DNA from: Alphaproteobacteria bacterium
Lineage (GTDB): Bacteria > Pseudomonadota > Alphaproteobacteria > UBA8366
Direction of reading: 5' to 3'
DNA: 15,312 nucleotides
Assembly: GCA_030743445.1 (NCBI GenBank)
Contig: JASLSL010000336.1
Coordinates: 1-15,312 of the forward strand
The position numbers were made by a program, and so were the translations under genes. Below the pieces are notes generated by a model. That model had not been told where the DNA came from. It was given only the letters and a program-made list of their open reading frames with translations, and ran no database searches. Shown one piece after another: positions 13,979 through 15,312 of this stretch (the stretch's first letter is position 1; each line of letters starts with the position of its first letter).

Positions 13979-13983
13979 AAGCC

Positions 13984-14859
13984 ATGAACGAAGCGATTTT
14001 CCGCGACTACGACGCCGAGGAACTGGAGCGCCAGTTCAATCCCCGGGTCTTCACGCCGAACCACGAGGAAATCTTCAACGCCGGCGTCGAGCGCAGTGCG
14101 GCCTATCGCGCGGCGGCGGCGGGCGCCATCTTCGACCTCGCCTATGGGCCGAGCGCGTTGGAGAACCTCGACCTGTTCCGGCCCGACGGTGATGCCGGCT
14201 TCCCGGTCCACATCTATATCCATGGCGGCTTCTGGCGCTCGCGCGACAAAGCGGACTTCAGCTACGTCGCGGGCCCGCTGGTCGAGGCCGGCGCCGCGGT
14301 CGCGGTGGTCAACTACGCGCTCTGCCCCGACGTGACCTTAGACGAGATCGTGCGCCAGATGCGCGCCTGCTGCGCCTGGCTCTGGCGCAACGCGGCGGAC
14401 CATGGCGGCGACCCGGAACGGATCCACGTCTCGGGCCATTCCGCCGGCGGGCATCTCGTGGCGATACTGCTGGCGACCGATTGGCCCAAGTTCGAGTCCG
14501 ACCTGCCCGAGGACTTGGTCAAGAGCGGCGTGCCGATCAGCGGCGTGTTCGATATCGCCCCGGTGATCCACACCTCGGTCAACGAGTTGGTGCAACTCGA
14601 CGAGGACGCGGCCCGCCGCAACAGCCCGATCCTGATGCAGCCCGCGACCGCAGCTCCCATCGCGGTCGTCGTCGGCGGCGGGGAGAGCCATGAGTTCCGC
14701 CGCCAGTCGAAGGAACTCGCCGAGCGCTGGGGCGCGCTGGCGCCCGCGGTCGAATACCTCGAGATGCCCGGGCTCGACCATTTCACGATCTTAAGCCAGA
14801 CCGCCGACCGCGACAATCCGCTGACCGAGGCGCGGCTCCGCCTGATGGGCCTCGGCTAG
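13984..14859 (+). CDS. Alpha/beta hydrolase, kynurenine formamidase (arylformamidase)-like
   Basis: 291 aa. The oxyanion motif YIHGGFWRSRDK (78-89) and nucleophile elbow GHSAGGHL with Ser153 are those of the esterase/formamidase group that includes kynurenine formamidase. The base is His266 (GLDHFTIL). The acid is expected in the loop VVVGGGESHEFRRQS; at the usual Asp place there is Glu234. The N-terminal region YDAEELERQFNPRVFTPNHEEIFNAGVERSAAYR matches the first helices of bacterial arylformamidase-like proteins. Proposed reaction: hydrolysis of N-formylkynurenine or a similar formamide/ester. No tryptophan dioxygenase or kynureninase gene is in the window, so the tryptophan link is unproven. 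Cytoplasmic. Start set by GGGAGGG. Convergent with the aldolase gene (13 bp). Confidence 0.85.
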   Translation: MNEAIFRDYDAEELERQFNPRVFTPNHEEIFNAGVERSAAYRAAAAGAIFDLAYGPSALENLDLFRPDGDAGFPVHIYIHGGFWRSRDKADFSYVAGPLVEAGAAVAVVNYALCPDVTLDEIVRQMRACCAWLWRNAADHGGDPERIHVSGHSAGGHLVAILLATDWPKFESDLPEDLVKSGVPISGVFDIAPVIHTSVNELVQLDEDAARRNSPILMQPATAAPIAVVVGGGESHEFRRQSKELAERWGALAPAVEYLEMPGLDHFTILSQTADRDNPLTEARLRLMGLG

Positions 14860-14872
14860 AGCCCTAGGGCGC

Positions 14873-15312
14873 CTACCGCGCCTTCTCAACGATCTCGCTG
14901 AAGGTGTCCGCACCCCTGCCCATGAACAAATTGGCGTGGACGTAGAGCATCTGGACCCCGGCGGCGGCGTATTTCGCGGCACTGTCGTAATCGACCAGGA
15001 TGCCGCTGTGGCCGCCGGCGGCGTGGATGCGCTCGATCACCCGGTCCATCTCGGCCTGCACTTCCGGCACCTTGAAGTCGCCCTCGAAGCCCATCGATTT
15101 GGCGAGGTCGACCGGGCCGATGAAGAACACGTCGATGCCGTCGATCTCGAGGAACGCGTCGAGGTTCCCGACCGCCTCCGTGCTTTCGATCTGGACCACG
15201 ACGACCTTTTCCCCGTGGGCCTTGGGATAGCAGTAGCGCATCGCGTCGACCACGCCCTGGGCCTGGGCCACGGTATCGACCCGCGGCGCGCCGATGCCGG
15301 CGACGCCGCGGC
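14873..15312 (-). CDS. HpcH/HpaI aldolase/citrate lyase family protein, C-terminal part (truncated by window edge)
   Basis: Only the last 146 codons are present; the start is beyond the right edge. The visible part begins RGVAGIGAPRVDTV, followed by the family signature VVVVQIESTEAVGNLDAFLEIDGIDVFFIGPVDLAKSMG. In the HpcH/HpaI class II pyruvate aldolases, Glu of the QIE motif and Asp of the GPxDL motif hold the divalent metal, and both are present. The tail GILVDYDSAAKYAAAGVQMLYVHANLFMGRGADTFSEIV completes the TIM barrel. It probably cleaves or forms a C-C bond between pyruvate (or an oxoacid) and an aldehyde, such as 4-hydroxy-2-oxo-acid aldolases or 2-dehydro-3-deoxyglucarate aldolase. The exact substrate cannot be read. 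Convergent with the formamidase-like gene. Confidence 0.88.
   Translation of the reverse strand, partial: RGVAGIGAPRVDTVAQAQGVVDAMRYCYPKAHGEKVVVVQIESTEAVGNLDAFLEIDGIDVFFIGPVDLAKSMGFEGDFKVPEVQAEMDRVIERIHAAGGHSGILVDYDSAAKYAAAGVQMLYVHANLFMGRGADTFSEIVEKAR

Larger units (their letters stand above)
13667..13983. other. AT-rich intergenic island with several hairpins
   Basis: This 317-bp gap is markedly AT-rich (especially about 13745-13870) in an otherwise GC-rich window. It holds an 8-bp hairpin (13721-13744), a perfect terminator hairpin (13752-13773), a TATAAT on the minus strand (13827-13822) and a short GC hairpin before TTTT (13919-13938). I see no convincing ORF. Confidence 0.7.

Overview
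The window is about two-thirds G+C, densely coded, with short intergenic gaps and protein families typical of Alphaproteobacteria. A Rhodospirillales-like organism is my inference; no rRNA, tRNA or other marker settles it. I see no CRISPR array, transposase, phage gene or tRNA.

Left part (about 1-6771): a probable selenium locus. A divergent pair opens it. On the left is the truncated start of the FAD/NAD(P) oxidoreductase that is commonly fused to selenophosphate synthetase (SelD). On the right is a class V PLP aminotransferase. Convergent with the aminotransferase is a minus-strand series, read right to left: an MFS transporter, a PhnD-type binding protein of the 'putative selenate' subfamily, a compact PhnC-type ATPase, a fused double-domain PhnE-type permease, and a secreted His/Met-rich protein. 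The simplest reading is import of a selenium oxyanion by the ABC system, feeding the selenophosphate pathway. The aminotransferase and the His/Met-rich protein are possible accessories. A palindromic repeat sits between the ATPase and permease genes.

Middle (6772-9797): two related GC-rich elements of about 155-167 bp with 15-18 bp terminal inverted repeats flank a block of two genes. These are a subfamily-II haloalkane dehalogenase with a complete catalytic pentad and a divergent PPOX-fold FMN protein. purC (SAICAR synthase) follows and abuts the second element.

Right part (9888-15312): a set of small-molecule hydrolases. It holds a cysteine hydrolase of the isochorismatase/N-carbamoylsarcosine amidase family, a divergent MetX-like alpha/beta hydrolase, a leaderless gamma-glutamyltransferase-like Ntn hydrolase with altered substrate-site residues, a short one-TM protein, a kynurenine-formamidase-like hydrolase and the end of an HpcH/HpaI aldolase. 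The set suggests catabolism of amides or amino-acid-derived compounds, but no single pathway can be read from it. Between the one-TM protein and the formamidase-like gene lies an AT-rich 317-bp gap with strong hairpins, including a textbook intrinsic terminator on the minus strand with no obvious gene feeding it.

The most noteworthy points are the selenium locus, the GGT-like protein with a remodelled substrate site, the terminator island near 13.75 kb and the paired inverted-repeat elements.
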